Shown here: piece by piece, positions 26,937 through 34,582 of the stretch
Numbering within the stretch: position 1 is the first letter of the stretch
Layout of the letters: each line of letters starts with the position of its first letter
Position numbers and translations under genes: made by a program
Notes under the pieces: model-generated
The model's input: only the letters and a program-made list of their open reading frames with translations
Told to the model about the DNA's origin: nothing
Databases searched by the model: none
DNA from: Thermosipho africanus Ob7
Lineage (GTDB): Bacteria > Thermotogota > Thermotogae > Thermotogales > Fervidobacteriaceae
Length of the DNA: 64,000 nucleotides
NCBI RefSeq assembly: GCF_003351105.1
Contig: NZ_NKRG01000003.1
Coordinates: forward strand, 157,586 to 221,585
Direction of reading: 5' to 3'

Positions 26937-27944
26937 GTGGCATTATTAGAAGTTAAAGATTTAAAAATGCACTATAAAACAAAAATGGGATATGTAAAAG
27001 CGGTTGATGGAATCAGTTTTACTTTAGATAGAGGAGAAAGTTTAGGAATAGTTGGTGAATCTGGTTGTGGAAAAACTTCCGTTTCTATGACAATGTTAAG
27101 ACTCCTTCCAGAAAATGGAGAATTCAGAGGTGGTAATGTCTTCTTTGAAGATGATAACGGAAAAAAGGTAGACTTAGTTTCTTTACCAGAAAATGAAATG
27201 AGAAAATATAGATGGAAAGGTCTTGCGATGGTTTTTCAAGCTGCAATGAATTCATTAAACCCTGTATACAAAGTAGGCGATCAAATTGTTGAAGCTATAT
27301 TAACACATTATCCAGAAAAAACAATAGATGAAGCCAAAGAAAAAGTAGCAGAATTGTTTGAACTGGTAGGTCTTGATCCAAAAAGAATGGAACAATATCC
27401 ACATCAATATAGTGGTGGAATGAAGCAAAGAGCAGTAATTGCACTTGCCTTATCTTGTGATCCAAAAGTAATAATTGCAGATGAACCAACAACTGCATTG
27501 GACGTTATCGTACAAGATAAAATATTGAAAGAAATGAAAAAAATTCAAGAAAAACTTAATATGGCAATGATTTATATTTCTCATGATATAGCCGTAATTG
27601 CGGAAGTTAGTGATAAAATAGCCGTTATGTATGCAGGAAAATTTGTAGAGCTTGCAGATTCAATTACAATTTTTAAAAATCCAATGCACCCTTACACCTT
27701 CTTATTGATGAACGCATTTCCAAGTACTATTGGAGAAAAGAAAAAACTTCTAACTATTCCAGGAGAACCCCCAAACCTTTTAAATCCTCCAAAAGGATGT
27801 AGATTTGCTCCAAGATGTCCCTTTGCAACGGAAAAATGTAAAGAAGAAGAACCAGAGTACAGGGAAATTGAAGAAGGTCATTATGTTGCATGTTGGTATC
27901 CATTAACAAAAGAGGTGAGAGATAATGCAAAAAACAATCTATAA
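26937..27944 (+). CDS. Peptide-type ABC transporter ATP-binding protein, DppD-like
   Basis: The 335-residue ATPase has Walker A GESGCGKTS, signature YSGGMKQRAVIALAL, Walker B IIADEPTTALD and the oligopeptide/dipeptide C-terminal extension with its four-cysteine pattern (CRFAPRCPF...EKC...C). That cysteine region binds an iron-sulfur cluster in some family members. The GTG at 26937 is preferred over the one at 26928, which overlaps the ribosome site and the permease stop. It overlaps the DppF-like gene by 20 bases. Confidence 0.94.
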   Translation: MALLEVKDLKMHYKTKMGYVKAVDGISFTLDRGESLGIVGESGCGKTSVSMTMLRLLPENGEFRGGNVFFEDDNGKKVDLVSLPENEMRKYRWKGLAMVFQAAMNSLNPVYKVGDQIVEAILTHYPEKTIDEAKEKVAELFELVGLDPKRMEQYPHQYSGGMKQRAVIALALSCDPKVIIADEPTTALDVIVQDKILKEMKKIQEKLNMAMIYISHDIAVIAEVSDKIAVMYAGKFVELADSITIFKNPMHPYTFLLMNAFPSTIGEKKKLLTIPGEPPNLLNPPKGCRFAPRCPFATEKCKEEEPEYREIEEGHYVACWYPLTKEVRDNAKNNL

Positions 27945-28926
27945 AACTGATACAATTTTAAAAATTGAGAATTTAAAAAAGTATTTTGCTGCAGATAGAG
28001 GCCTTTTTTCTCGTGTAAAACATTTTGTTCATGCAGTTGATGATGTATCTTTTGAAATAAAAAGAGGAAAATCACTTGGGCTTGTTGGTGAATCTGGGTG
28101 TGGAAAAACTACAACTGGAAAAGTTATAGTTGGTCTTGAAAAACCAACCGACGGAAAAGTCTATATTGATGGAAAAGAAATTAGTGAATATGAATCAAAG
28201 CTTGAATATCATAAAAAGGTACAAATGATTTTCCAGGATCCGTATGAATCACTAAATCCAAGAATGACTATTTTTGATATTATTGCTGAACCACTTAACA
28301 TTCACAACATTGGAAACTTAAAAGAAAGAGAAGAAAAAGTTTTAAAATTGCTTCAAGATGTTGGCCTTACACCACCTTCAAGTTTTCTATGGAGATATCC
28401 ACATGAGCTCTCAGGAGGACAAAGGCAAAGAGTAGCAATAGCTAGGGCTTTGGTACTTAACCCAACATTTATAGTAGCAGATGAACCAACTTCAATGCTT
28501 GACGTGTCTGTTAGGACAGGAGTTATGAACCTTTTAATGGAGCTGCAAGAAAAATACAACATGAGCTATTTGTATATCACTCACGATTTTGCAGTGGCAA
28601 GATACATGTGTGATAAAATTGCTGTAATGTATCTAGGAAAAATAGTAGAATATGCTGAAACAGAAGAGTTACTCTTTAATCCAATGCATCCATATACAAG
28701 AGCACTCCTTACAGCAGTGCCAGTACCTGATCCAGAACATAAAAAAGATGAACCAAATATAATTGGTAGCGTTAGCAAACCAATAAATCCACCTCCTCGC
28801 TGTAGATTCTACGATAGATGTCCATTCAGGACGGAAAAATGTAAAAATGAACCACACCCTCAATTAAAAGATATAGGAAACAACCATTATGTTGCATGCT
28901 ACTTGGTACAAGAAGGAAAAATATAA
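27925..28926 (+). CDS. Peptide-type ABC transporter ATP-binding protein, DppF-like
   Basis: The 333-residue partner ATPase has Walker A GESGCGKTTTGK, signature LSGGQRQRVAIARAL, Walker B FIVADEPTSMLD and the C-terminal cysteine motif CRFYDRCPFRTEKC. Together with the DppD-like protein it forms the heterodimeric motor. It is the last gene of the operon and is followed 7 bases later by a strong terminator. Confidence 0.94.
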   Translation: MQKTIYKTDTILKIENLKKYFAADRGLFSRVKHFVHAVDDVSFEIKRGKSLGLVGESGCGKTTTGKVIVGLEKPTDGKVYIDGKEISEYESKLEYHKKVQMIFQDPYESLNPRMTIFDIIAEPLNIHNIGNLKEREEKVLKLLQDVGLTPPSSFLWRYPHELSGGQRQRVAIARALVLNPTFIVADEPTSMLDVSVRTGVMNLLMELQEKYNMSYLYITHDFAVARYMCDKIAVMYLGKIVEYAETEELLFNPMHPYTRALLTAVPVPDPEHKKDEPNIIGSVSKPINPPPRCRFYDRCPFRTEKCKNEPHPQLKDIGNNHYVACYLVQEGKI

Positions 28927-28933
28927 AGTTTAC

Positions 28934-28965
28934 AAGGTCCTAGTTAAAAACTAGGACCTTTTTTT
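28934..28965 (+). terminator. Terminator of the peptide transporter operon
   Basis: A perfect 12-bp stem (AAGGTCCTAGTT 28934-28945, loop AAA, AACTAGGACCTT 28949-28960) ends in a T7 tract. Confidence 0.92.
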
Positions 28966-29038
28966 GATTATAAAAAAGCATAAAAAAGGATTCAAGTGAT
29001 ATGAATAACTCATTATTTTATTTTAGCTTTTTTTAAAA

Positions 29039-29067
29039 TTGAAAGCCATATTCCCATATGTTAAAAT
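29039..29067 (+). promoter_or_regulatory. Sigma-A-type promoter of the DUF1015 gene
   Basis: TTGAAA (29039-29044), 17-base spacer, TAAAAT (29062-29067); the gene starts at 29101 behind AAAGGGGGT. Confidence 0.7.
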
Positions 29068-29100
29068 GATTTTGAAAAAAATTACAAAGGGGGTAGAAAA

Positions 29101-30339
29101 ATGGTAGTAAGACCATTTAGAGGATTAAGACCAAGAAAAGATATGATAGATAAAGTTGCTGCAAAACCATACGACGTAGTTTCAACTGAAGAAGCCAGAA
29201 AAGAAGCTGAAAGAAATCCTTATACATTTTACAAAGTTACAAGACCAGAAATAAACTTTGATGGAGAAGTCGACACACACTCAGATGAAGTAATACTAAA
29301 AGGTAAAGAAGTTTTAGAAAACTTTCAAAAAGAAGGAGTTATGATTCTTGAAGACAAACCAGCTATATATGTTTATAAAGAAGAATGGAAAGGATATTCA
29401 CAGATAGGTATATATGCAACCTTCTCAACTCAAGAATACAGAGAAGGAAAGATCAAAAAACATGAACTTACTAGAAAAGATAAAGAAGACGAAAGAGCAA
29501 GACACGTTAAATTAATGCAAGCTCATACTGGACCAGTATTTCTAATGTACCGTTCAAGACCAGAAATTGATCAATTAATCATTAAACACACTACAAAAGA
29601 GCCAGAATATGATTACACCGATGAAAGTGGAATACACCACACTTTATGGGTAGTAAAAGACGAAAATGAAATAAAAGAAATCGTTGATGCTTTCAAAAGT
29701 GTAGATGCTTTCTATATAGCAGATGGTCACCATAGAGCTGCAGCTGCTGCAAGAGCTGCTGAAGAACTTGCAAAAGAAAATCCAAATCACACCGGAGAAG
29801 AAGAATACAACTTCTTCCTAGCCGTATTATTTCCACACAGCCAACTTCACATTCTTGACTATAACAGAGTAGTTAAAGATTTAAACGGAAATTCCAAAGA
29901 AGAATTTTTAAAGAAAATTTCAGCAAAATTTGATATCGAAGATGCTCCAAACTCTCCATTCAAGCCTGAAAAGAAACATGAATTTGGAATGTATCTAGAT
30001 GGAAAATGGTACAAGCTAAGTGTAAAGGAAGGAACATTTGATAAAAATGATGTAGTATCTTCCTTAGATGTCGCCATCTTGCAAAATAATCTTTTAAATC
30101 CAATTCTTGGAATTGAAAATCCAAGAACTGATAAAAGAATTAATTTCGTTGGGGGTATTAAAGGAGTTGAAGAGCTCCAAAGACTTGTTGACAGTGGAGA
30201 ATATACAGTTGCATTTGCTCTTTATCCAACATCGATAGAAGAACTGCTTCAAGTAGCTGATGAAGGAAAAATAATGCCACCAAAATCAACGTGGTTTGAA
30301 CCAAAACTAAAGAGTGGTATAATAGTTCATCTTATGTAA
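29101..30339 (+). CDS. DUF1015 family protein
   Basis: The 412-residue cytosolic protein belongs to the DUF1015 family. Conserved marks are RPFRGLRP at the N-terminus, AAKPYDVVSTEEAR, ARHVKLMQAHTGPVFLMY and the motif ADGHHRAAAA (about residues 206-215). The GHHR motif resembles the nucleotide-handling motif of the ParB/SerK superfamily, so a free-serine-kinase-like or related phosphotransfer activity is possible; this is inference by fold resemblance only. The gene stands alone between its own promoter and a bidirectional terminator. The acidic, Lys-rich composition is typical of a thermophile. Confidence 0.88.
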   Translation: MVVRPFRGLRPRKDMIDKVAAKPYDVVSTEEARKEAERNPYTFYKVTRPEINFDGEVDTHSDEVILKGKEVLENFQKEGVMILEDKPAIYVYKEEWKGYSQIGIYATFSTQEYREGKIKKHELTRKDKEDERARHVKLMQAHTGPVFLMYRSRPEIDQLIIKHTTKEPEYDYTDESGIHHTLWVVKDENEIKEIVDAFKSVDAFYIADGHHRAAAAARAAEELAKENPNHTGEEEYNFFLAVLFPHSQLHILDYNRVVKDLNGNSKEEFLKKISAKFDIEDAPNSPFKPEKKHEFGMYLDGKWYKLSVKEGTFDKNDVVSSLDVAILQNNLLNPILGIENPRTDKRINFVGGIKGVEELQRLVDSGEYTVAFALYPTSIEELLQVADEGKIMPPKSTWFEPKLKSGIIVHLM

Positions 30340-30341
30340 AC

Positions 30342-30370
30342 AAAATGGAGCGCAAAATGCGCTCCATTTT
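30342..30370. terminator. Bidirectional terminator between DUF1015 gene and the fliS operon
   Basis: AAAATGGAGCGC (30342-30353), loop AAAAT, GCGCTCCATTTT (30359-30370), flanked by A on one side and T on the other. It can end transcription of the DUF1015 gene on the plus strand and of the small membrane protein on the minus strand. Confidence 0.9.
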
Positions 30371-30375
30371 TTACT

Positions 30376-30576
30376 CTACACAAAAAATGCTGTCAATCCA
30401 GAAAGTCCAAATAAAATTCCGCTCAAAATCAAAAATCTTATCCCTAATTTATTACTTTCTTTTGTCTTTTTCTCATTTTCTCTTCTCATCGCTCTAAGTC
30501 CTATCTCAAAAAATATTATTGAAATTAAAAAAACAATTGTTGCCCCCACAAAAAACAAGTTGGATAATAACTTCAT
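30376..30576 (-). CDS. Small two-helix membrane protein
   Basis: The 66-residue protein has two hydrophobic segments (about residues 5-27 and 47-65) joined by a very basic, charged loop (RAMRRENEKKTKESNK). The ribosome site AAAAAGGAGTGAAGACAT before the ATG is strong, and the gene ends directly at a bidirectional terminator, so it is a real gene. It is the last gene after fliS. No family was recognised. Confidence 0.75.
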   Translation of the reverse strand: MKLLSNLFFVGATIVFLISIIFFEIGLRAMRRENEKKTKESNKLGIRFLILSGILFGLSGLTAFFV

Positions 30577-30592
30577 ATGTCTTCACTCCTTT

Positions 30593-31003
30593 TTACAGAC
30601 TCACATTTAATCTTGGCCTATTTGGATCAGGAACTTTACTTGCAGTGTTACCAACATTTTTCATTGCCTCTCTCCATGTTTCAAGAAGCTCACTTAAATA
30701 ACCTCTTACCTCTCTAATCTTTTCAACATCTTTCTTCGTATTTGCTTCAACAAGAGTTTTAAACATATAGGTATACAATGCTCTTAAATTCTTTGCAATT
30801 TCTCCACCTTTTTCCAGGTCCAAAGACAGGTTTAACTCAGTAATAATATCCTGACATTTTTGAATTTCTTCATTTGCTTTTACATACTCTCTATTATTAA
30901 CATCTCTTTCTGCCATATCCAAAAGTTCTACTGCTCTTTGGTACAACATCTCTATTAGTTTTGCTGGACTTGCAGTTTTTACCATTTGTTCTGTATAATC
31001 CAT
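30593..31003 (-). CDS. fliS: Flagellar export chaperone FliS
   Basis: FliS binds flagellin in the cytosol and prevents premature polymerisation. The 136-residue helical protein begins with the family pattern YTEQMVKTASPAKLIEMLYQ, followed by a four-helix bundle with LNLSLDLEKGGEIAKNLRALY and an N-x-K-like middle region. It lies 15 bases after a hypothetical gene that may also be flagellar. The client flagellin gene begins at 63459 in this same window. Confidence 0.94.
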   Translation of the reverse strand: MDYTEQMVKTASPAKLIEMLYQRAVELLDMAERDVNNREYVKANEEIQKCQDIITELNLSLDLEKGGEIAKNLRALYTYMFKTLVEANTKKDVEKIREVRGYLSELLETWREAMKNVGNTASKVPDPNRPRLNVSL

Positions 31004-31017
31004 TGTTTCACCTTCCT

Positions 31018-31617
31018 TTAATTATTCTGTTTTAATACATTTAATACATTCATAAAATAATTTCTATAATATTCCAATACAAGCGGAATTTTTTCCTCAA
31101 GAAGATCGGATAATTCCATTAAATCCCTAGTTTCTAAAGCTGTAACAAAGTCTGTGAGTATTTCGGTAATCTTTTTTTCATCAATATTATTTTCAAAATC
31201 AGATGGTGCATATCCCGTCATTTTTATAGAATTAACTCTTAAATTTTCCATAGCTGAGATTCCTTCTGCCAAATCTTTAATATTATTAAACCCTTCACTT
31301 TCTCCAACTAGAACATTAGAAGAAACTTTCTCAAGAAGTTTTTCTATGTTAGAAATATAATCTACCACATCCGCTAATGTTGATAAAAAAAACTCTTGTA
31401 ATGGGACAAATTGAACGCTTATTTCTAAATCTTCATCTAAAATTGCATCTCTAAGTTCATCAATTCTATTTATTGGTACATCTTTATCATTAATCTTTAC
31501 TTCTTTTAATACCATTCCTTTATATTTTTTTACAATTTCATCTAAAAGTTCTCCAAAATTTTTGTATTTTGAAGATTCAAATGTTTCTAAATTCCCATTA
31601 ACATTTAGCTTAACCAT
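31018..31617 (-). CDS. Hypothetical protein next to fliS, beta-grasp-like N-terminus
   Basis: This 199-residue protein has no recognised family. Residues 1-75 (VKLNVNGNLETFESSKY, KEVKINDKDVPINRIDEL, DLEISVQFVPL) have the strand/helix rhythm of a small ThiS/MoaD-like beta-grasp fold. The remaining 120 residues are alpha-helical and acidic (EFFLSTLADVVDYISNIEKL). The ATG at 31617 follows AAGGAG by 8 bases; an upstream GTG is within the NUDIX gene end. Position immediately before fliS suggests a flagellar or flagellin-chaperone role, but that is contextual inference. Confidence 0.75.
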   Translation of the reverse strand: MVKLNVNGNLETFESSKYKNFGELLDEIVKKYKGMVLKEVKINDKDVPINRIDELRDAILDEDLEISVQFVPLQEFFLSTLADVVDYISNIEKLLEKVSSNVLVGESEGFNNIKDLAEGISAMENLRVNSIKMTGYAPSDFENNIDEKKITEILTDFVTALETRDLMELSDLLEEKIPLVLEYYRNYFMNVLNVLKQNN

Positions 31618-32152
31618 TATTTTCACTCCTTAATATAAAATATGCTTTAAAAATACCGGCTATAGTTTTAGCATCTGTAATTTCACCACTTATACATTTC
31701 TGCAAAACAGTATTAAAATCCTCTATTTCAACATCAATTATTTCATCCTCGTCTGGATTTGACTGACCACTTTCAAGATTCCTTGCAAGATAAAGGTGTA
31801 TAACTTCATTTGAAAATCCAGGGGTTGTGTGAATATATCCCAAATAAAGGTAATCTTTTGCATCAAAACCGGTTTCTTCTTTTAATTCTCTTTTGGCACA
31901 TTCTAATGGATCTTCATCTTTAAAATCAAATTTTCCTGCCGGAATTTCCAAAAGCTGCTTACCAATAGGGTATCTAAATTGTTTTACAAGCACAACTTTA
32001 TTATCGTCCAAAATTGGAACAACTGCAACTGCACCTGGATGTAAAACATATTCTCTAAAACTTTTTCTACCATTTTCTAACATCACTTCATCCTTTTTTA
32101 CATGTAATAGCAAACCTTTAAATATCTCTTTACTACTAATCTTCTTTTCCAT
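31610..32152 (-). CDS. NUDIX hydrolase, ADP-ribose pyrophosphatase type
   Basis: The 180-residue protein hydrolyses a nucleoside diphosphate linked to X, most likely ADP-ribose. The NUDIX box is clear: AGKFDFKDEDPLECAKRELKEETGF. The upstream VVLVKQFRYPIGKQLLEIPAG and the downstream TTPGFSNEVIHLYLA are typical of the NudF/ADPRase subfamily. It overlaps the following hypothetical gene by 8 bases. A -10 box (plus-strand ATTATA at 32187-32192) lies 35 bases upstream, just beyond the tRNA terminator. Confidence 0.93.
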   Translation of the reverse strand: MEKKISSKEIFKGLLLHVKKDEVMLENGRKSFREYVLHPGAVAVVPILDDNKVVLVKQFRYPIGKQLLEIPAGKFDFKDEDPLECAKRELKEETGFDAKDYLYLGYIHTTPGFSNEVIHLYLARNLESGQSNPDEDEIIDVEIEDFNTVLQKCISGEITDAKTIAGIFKAYFILRSENNG

Positions 32153-32186
32153 ATTTATTCCTCCATTTTTTTATTGTTCAAAAACA

Positions 32187-32192
32187 ATTATA
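32187..32192 (-). promoter_or_regulatory. -10 box for the NUDIX-fliS operon
   Basis: TATAAT on the minus strand, 35 bases before the NUDIX start and just downstream of the tRNA-Ser terminator. A -35 box would fall inside the terminator hairpin and is not convincing. Confidence 0.4.
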
Positions 32193-32202
32193 CTACAAAA
32201 AT

Positions 32203-32225
32203 AAAAAGGCAGGAAAACCTGCCTT
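32203..32225 (-). terminator. Terminator of tRNA-Ser
   Basis: On the minus strand AAAGGCAGG, loop TTTT, CCTGCCTTTTT gives a 9-bp stem and T tract immediately after the tRNA CCA end. Confidence 0.88.
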
Positions 32226-32231
32226 TGTATT

Positions 32232-32321
32232 TGGCGGAGGCGGTGGGACTCGAACCCACAAGGGCATTGCTGCCCACCGGTTTTCGAGACCGGCCCCTTA
32301 GCCAGTTCGGTGCACGCCTCC
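32232..32321 (-). tRNA. tRNA-Ser (anticodon CGA)
   Basis: The 90-base gene folds as a type II tRNA with a long variable arm. The acceptor stem pairs GGAGGCG with CGCCTCC, the discriminator is G (as in serine tRNAs) and the 3' CCA is encoded. The anticodon stem CCGGT/ACCGG encloses the loop CTCGAAA, giving anticodon CGA for UCG codons. The T arm contains the GTTCGAGTC consensus. It is the only tRNA in the window. Confidence 0.95.
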
Positions 32322-32436
32322 TTGCATCAATTATATTACCATAATTATATAAAAAATTCAATTCTAAAGAAATCAAATTGTAAATTTAATTTAGAACTTT
32401 TTTTCAAAAATCAAGTCTATATATTTGGTAGTTTAA

Positions 32437-32457
32437 TTCCGACAAAATTTGTCTGAA
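32437..32457. promoter_or_regulatory. Palindromic operator candidate upstream of the redox operon
   Basis: A 21-base inverted repeat, TTCnGACAAA-A-TTTGTCnGAA, with perfect arms except one position each side. Its centre is about 63 bases upstream of the predicted transcription start for the disulfide oxidoreductase gene, a position suited to an activator. Confidence 0.5.
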
Positions 32458-32473
32458 AATGTTACATTAAGTT

Positions 32474-32503
32474 TAGACTAATTTCAATAATATGGTGTAT
32501 AAT
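32474..32503 (+). promoter_or_regulatory. Promoter of the PDO-trxB-grx operon
   Basis: TAGACT (32474-32479), 18-base spacer, TATAAT (32498-32503). The first gene starts at 32558 behind TTTGGAGGTG. Confidence 0.6.
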
Positions 32504-32557
32504 AAGGTTGTACCCAAGACGGGAAAATAATAAAAATTTTTTTGGAGGTGTTTATTT

Positions 32558-33220
32558 ATGGCACTTTTATCAGCAAAAGATAGGGAATATTTAACAGACT
32601 TATTCTCAAAGGAACTTGAAAACAAGGTAAAGCTCATTTATTTTGGAGATTCAAAAGAAAACTGTGAGTACTGTGATCTTGAAGAGCAAATCTTAGATGA
32701 ACTTAAAGAACTTTCTGACAAAATCATTATTGAAAAGTACAACGTTAAAGAAAATGCAGATTTGGCAGAAAAATACGAAGTTGAGATGACTCCTGCTCTT
32801 ATTCTTACACTAGAGGATGGAGAAGATAAAGGTGTAAGATTCTACGGAATTCCATCAGGTCACGAATTTGGTACTTTAGTGCAGGATATAGTTACTTTTG
32901 GAAAAGGTGCAAAACCAGAACTTTCACCAGATACAATTGAAAAACTAAAAGCAATTGACAAACCAGTTAAAATAAGTGTTTTTGTAACTCCAACTTGTCC
33001 ATACTGTCCACGTGCAGTTCTCACAGCACATAACTTTGCACTTGTTAATCCACTTATCAAAGCAGAAATGATCGAAGCAAACGAATTCTTTGACTTAAGT
33101 AACGAATTTGGAGTTTCTTCAGTTCCACACATTGTAATTAATAGAAATCCAAATACATTCTTCATAGGAGCATACCCAGAACCACAATATCTTGAAGAAG
33201 TCTTGAAAGCAATTAAATAA
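32558..33220 (+). CDS. Protein disulfide oxidoreductase (double thioredoxin fold, glutaredoxin-like)
   Basis: The 220-residue protein consists of two thioredoxin folds in tandem, as in the PDO proteins of thermophiles. The N-terminal unit has the active-site-like CEYC (about residue 30), and the C-terminal unit has CPYC in PTCPYCPRA, with cis-proline segments MTPALIL and SSVPHIVIN. PDO helps form or shuffle disulfides in cytosolic proteins of thermophiles. It lies 14 bases before trxB, its likely reductant, and is preceded by a promoter and a palindrome. Confidence 0.94.
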   Translation: MALLSAKDREYLTDLFSKELENKVKLIYFGDSKENCEYCDLEEQILDELKELSDKIIIEKYNVKENADLAEKYEVEMTPALILTLEDGEDKGVRFYGIPSGHEFGTLVQDIVTFGKGAKPELSPDTIEKLKAIDKPVKISVFVTPTCPYCPRAVLTAHNFALVNPLIKAEMIEANEFFDLSNEFGVSSVPHIVINRNPNTFFIGAYPEPQYLEEVLKAIK

Positions 33221-33234
33221 GGGGGTGAACTAAT

Positions 33235-34185
33235 ATGGTTCACTTTGACCTTGGTAATATATCTACAGGACCTAAAGATTACTACGATATTTTAATAATA
33301 GGTGGAGGGCCAGCTGGTTTAACAGCCGCTATATATGCAGGACGCGCAGGACTTTCCGCTGCCGTATTTGAAAAAGCACTTGAAGGCGGTGCTGTTACAC
33401 AGACACATGTTGTTGAAAATTGGCCAGGTTTTATACGTATCGAAGGTAGCGAATTAGGAGAAAAATTTGCAGAACATGCAAAGGCATTTGGAGCTGAAAT
33501 AATTACTGCAGAGGTATTAAAAATATCATACGACAATGAATATAAATATGTTGAATTAGACAATGGTAAAAAAGTCAAAGGTAAGGTATTAATATATGCA
33601 ACCGGAGCCGTCCCAAGAAAACTTGGAGTGCCTGGTGAAGAAGAATTTAGGGGAAGAGGTGTCACATACTGTGCAGCTTGCGATGGCTATCTCTTTTCAG
33701 GTAAAGATATTGTAGTTGTAGGTGGTGGAGATAGCGCATGTGACGAAGCACACTTTTTAGCAAAGATGGTAAAAAGTATAACAATGGTTCAAAATCTTCC
33801 TTACCTTACAGCTGCAAAAGTTCTCCAAGATAGATTGTTAGAAAACAAAAATGTAAAAGTTATTTTAAATTCACTTGTAAAAGAAATTAGAGGTAAAGAT
33901 AAAGTTGAAGAGGTTGTTGTAGTCAATAATGAAACTGGCGAAGAAACAGTTATTAAGGCAGAAGGTGTATTCATTTACGTTGGTCTTGTGCCAAAAAGCG
34001 ATCTTCTAAAAGGCATTGTTGATATAAATGAATACGGTTACATAAAAACAGACGAAAACATGGAAACTAATGTACCAGGAATATACGCAGTTGGTGACGT
34101 AAGAGAAAAGAATCTTAGACAAATTGTTACTGCTGCCGCAGATGGCGCAATTGCAGTAGAACATGCCGCTAAAAAATATTTCTAA
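33235..34185 (+). CDS. trxB: Thioredoxin reductase
   Basis: The 316-residue FAD/NAD(P)H enzyme has an N-terminal FAD loop IGGGPAGLTAAIYAGRAG, the redox motif CAACDG, the second dinucleotide loop VVGGGDSACDEA and the C-terminal GIYAVGDVRE. It passes electrons to PDO and the glutaredoxin-like protein in the same operon. The pyridine loop lacks the usual HRRxxxR arginine cluster, so NADH or another donor may be preferred; this is inference. Confidence 0.95.
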   Translation: MVHFDLGNISTGPKDYYDILIIGGGPAGLTAAIYAGRAGLSAAVFEKALEGGAVTQTHVVENWPGFIRIEGSELGEKFAEHAKAFGAEIITAEVLKISYDNEYKYVELDNGKKVKGKVLIYATGAVPRKLGVPGEEEFRGRGVTYCAACDGYLFSGKDIVVVGGGDSACDEAHFLAKMVKSITMVQNLPYLTAAKVLQDRLLENKNVKVILNSLVKEIRGKDKVEEVVVVNNETGEETVIKAEGVFIYVGLVPKSDLLKGIVDINEYGYIKTDENMETNVPGIYAVGDVREKNLRQIVTAAADGAIAVEHAAKKYF

Positions 34186-34200
34186 TTGGAGGTGGCAGAT

Positions 34201-34443
34201 ATGCAACACGTAAAGATAGTTGTTTACACAACTCCAACTTGCCCTTATTGTAAAAAAGCAAAAAATTACTTTAAACAACTTGGCTTAAAATTCAAAGAAT
34301 ACGATGTATCAAAAGATCAAAAAGCGGCAGAAAGAATGTATAAAAAGAGTGGACAATTGGGTGTACCGGTCATTGAAATCGGGAATCAGATAGTAGTCGG
34401 ATTTGACAAAGCTAAAATTGATAGGTTACTAGGTATAAATTGA
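34201..34443 (+). CDS. Glutaredoxin/NrdH-like redoxin
   Basis: The 80-residue protein has the redox motif CPYC in TPTCPYCKKAKNYFKQLGL, the cis-Pro loop LGVPVIEIGNQIVVGFD and a short C-terminal helix. In bacteria without glutathione such proteins are reduced by thioredoxin reductase, which matches trxB 15 bases upstream. The ATG at 34201 follows GGAGGTGG by 7 bases; upstream in-frame codons belong to the ribosome site. A strong terminator follows. Confidence 0.93.
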   Translation: MQHVKIVVYTTPTCPYCKKAKNYFKQLGLKFKEYDVSKDQKAAERMYKKSGQLGVPVIEIGNQIVVGFDKAKIDRLLGIN

Positions 34444-34445
34444 TC

Positions 34446-34471
34446 AAGGCAGGTGTAACACCTGCCTTTTT
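34446..34471 (+). terminator. Terminator of the PDO-trxB-grx operon
   Basis: AAGGCAGGTG (34446-34455), loop TAA, CACCTGCCTT (34459-34468), then T tract. Later genes of the redox cluster need readthrough or their own promoter. Confidence 0.88.
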
Positions 34472-34492
34472 AAAATTAAAGAGGTGATATAT

Positions 34493-34579
34493 ATGGCTTT
34501 TAAATTTAAGTTTAGCTGCCCTTTAATTAAATTTTTTAAAAAACTCGGGATGAAAAAATTAAAAGTGAAAAGGGGTTAA
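34493..34579 (+). CDS. Possible 28-residue basic small protein
   Basis: A 28-codon frame begins at ATG 34493, 5 bases after GAGGTGATAT, and stops at TAA 34577, 3 bases before the next gene. The product is highly basic, with many Lys/Phe and one Cys (AFKFKFSCPLIKFFKKLG, then a KKLKVKRG end), so it could be an amphipathic membrane-binding peptide or simply a leader for translational coupling. The ribosome site and exact fit between terminator and next gene are the only support; no homologue was recognised. Confidence 0.4.
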   Translation: MAFKFKFSCPLIKFFKKLGMKKLKVKRG

Positions 34580-34582
34580 AAT

